Origin: Deltaproteobacteria bacterium
Lineage (GTDB): Bacteria; Desulfobacterota; Desulfobulbia; Desulfobulbales; VMSU01
Assembly: GCA_021789795.1 (NCBI GenBank)
Contig: JAJYJA010000158.1
Coordinates: 1-5,617, forward strand
DNA: 5,617 nucleotides
Direction: 5' to 3'
This document shows, piece after piece, positions 5,458-5,617 of this stretch (the stretch's first letter is position 1; every line of letters starts with the position of its first letter). The translations under genes were made by a program, and so were the position numbers. The notes under the pieces are model-generated. The model did no database searches. It saw only the letters and a program-made list of their open reading frames with translations, and was not told where the DNA came from.

Positions 5458-5617
5458 ATGAAACGAGCACTGAAAGTAAATATAAGTCCGAAAATGAAAT
5501 CAAAAGATCAATTCACTAAGCATCTTAATAATGTTTTTGACGTCATCTATGATGCGATAGATGTGCCAAATCTATCTCTGTTTGCAATTGTTGACAAAAT
5601 AAAAGAATTTGAATTTG
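5458..5617 (+). CDS. unrecognised protein, N-terminal 53 residues (runs off window)
   Basis: I do not recognise this gene. From ATG 5458 the frame stays open to the window end and encodes 53 residues beginning MKRALKVNISPKMKSKDQF, including HLNNVFDVIYDAID and ending LFAIVDKIKEFEF. It is soluble-looking and lysine-rich, with no signal peptide or membrane segment in the visible part; the section from about residue 15 is compatible with amphipathic helices. Support for being real comes from a consensus extended -10 box, a correctly spaced GGAG and an in-frame start. Its AT-rich codons (many AAA, AAT, ATA) differ sharply from the GC-rich genes on the left, suggesting horizontal origin. The palindrome over its promoter suggests tight, possibly self-, regulation. 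Function cannot be assigned. Confidence 0.65.
   Translation, partial: MKRALKVNISPKMKSKDQFTKHLNNVFDVIYDAIDVPNLSLFAIVDKIKEFEF

Noticed and set aside
5371..5617. CRISPR array or other repeat array in the AT-rich end
   Set aside because: The two inverted repeats do not share sequence and there are no regularly spaced direct repeats.

Overview
The window joins a very GC-rich stretch of bacterial housekeeping genes (1 to about 4196) to a mobile-element scar (about 4197 to 5325) and a strongly AT-rich segment of different origin (about 5330 to 5617, about 27% G+C by hand count over 5341-5617). GC-rich coding, an MprF-type lipid aminoacyltransferase, UvrC and a short 218-residue siroheme sulfite reductase of the kind known from Desulfovibrio suggest an anaerobic member of the Desulfobacterota/Desulfuromonadales. 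This placement is inference; there is no rRNA or marker tree.

Layout: (1) 3-383 +, the C-terminal end of an MprF-like phosphatidylglycerol aminoacyltransferase. (2) 493-2346 +, uvrC, complete, most likely starting at a GTG with its own ribosome binding site. (3) 2343-2999 +, a low-molecular-weight assimilatory-type sulfite reductase whose ATG overlaps the uvrC stop (ATGA). These three genes lie in one direction and the last two look translationally coupled. (4) 3031-4161 -, an M20 family metallopeptidase/deacetylase of the ArgE/DapE group, convergent with the sulfite reductase gene.

Immediately upstream of the peptidase gene lies a nested scar. A 3' remnant of an IS3 family element reads on the minus strand (terminus near 4197, last 30 transposase codons at 4258-4350). 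It is cut by an IS4 family element on the plus strand whose transposase (4493-5377) keeps the first two acidic catalytic residues but has lost the part that should carry the third. The IS4 right end is absent: the element runs into AT-rich DNA near 5315-5340.

The AT-rich end holds two perfect 9-6-9 inverted repeats. The second spans the -10 box, predicted transcription start and Shine-Dalgarno of a new, unrecognised gene starting at 5458 and leaving the window. This promoter/operator-like layout is the most interesting signal here. No complete novel system can be claimed, because the gene is cut off after 53 codons.
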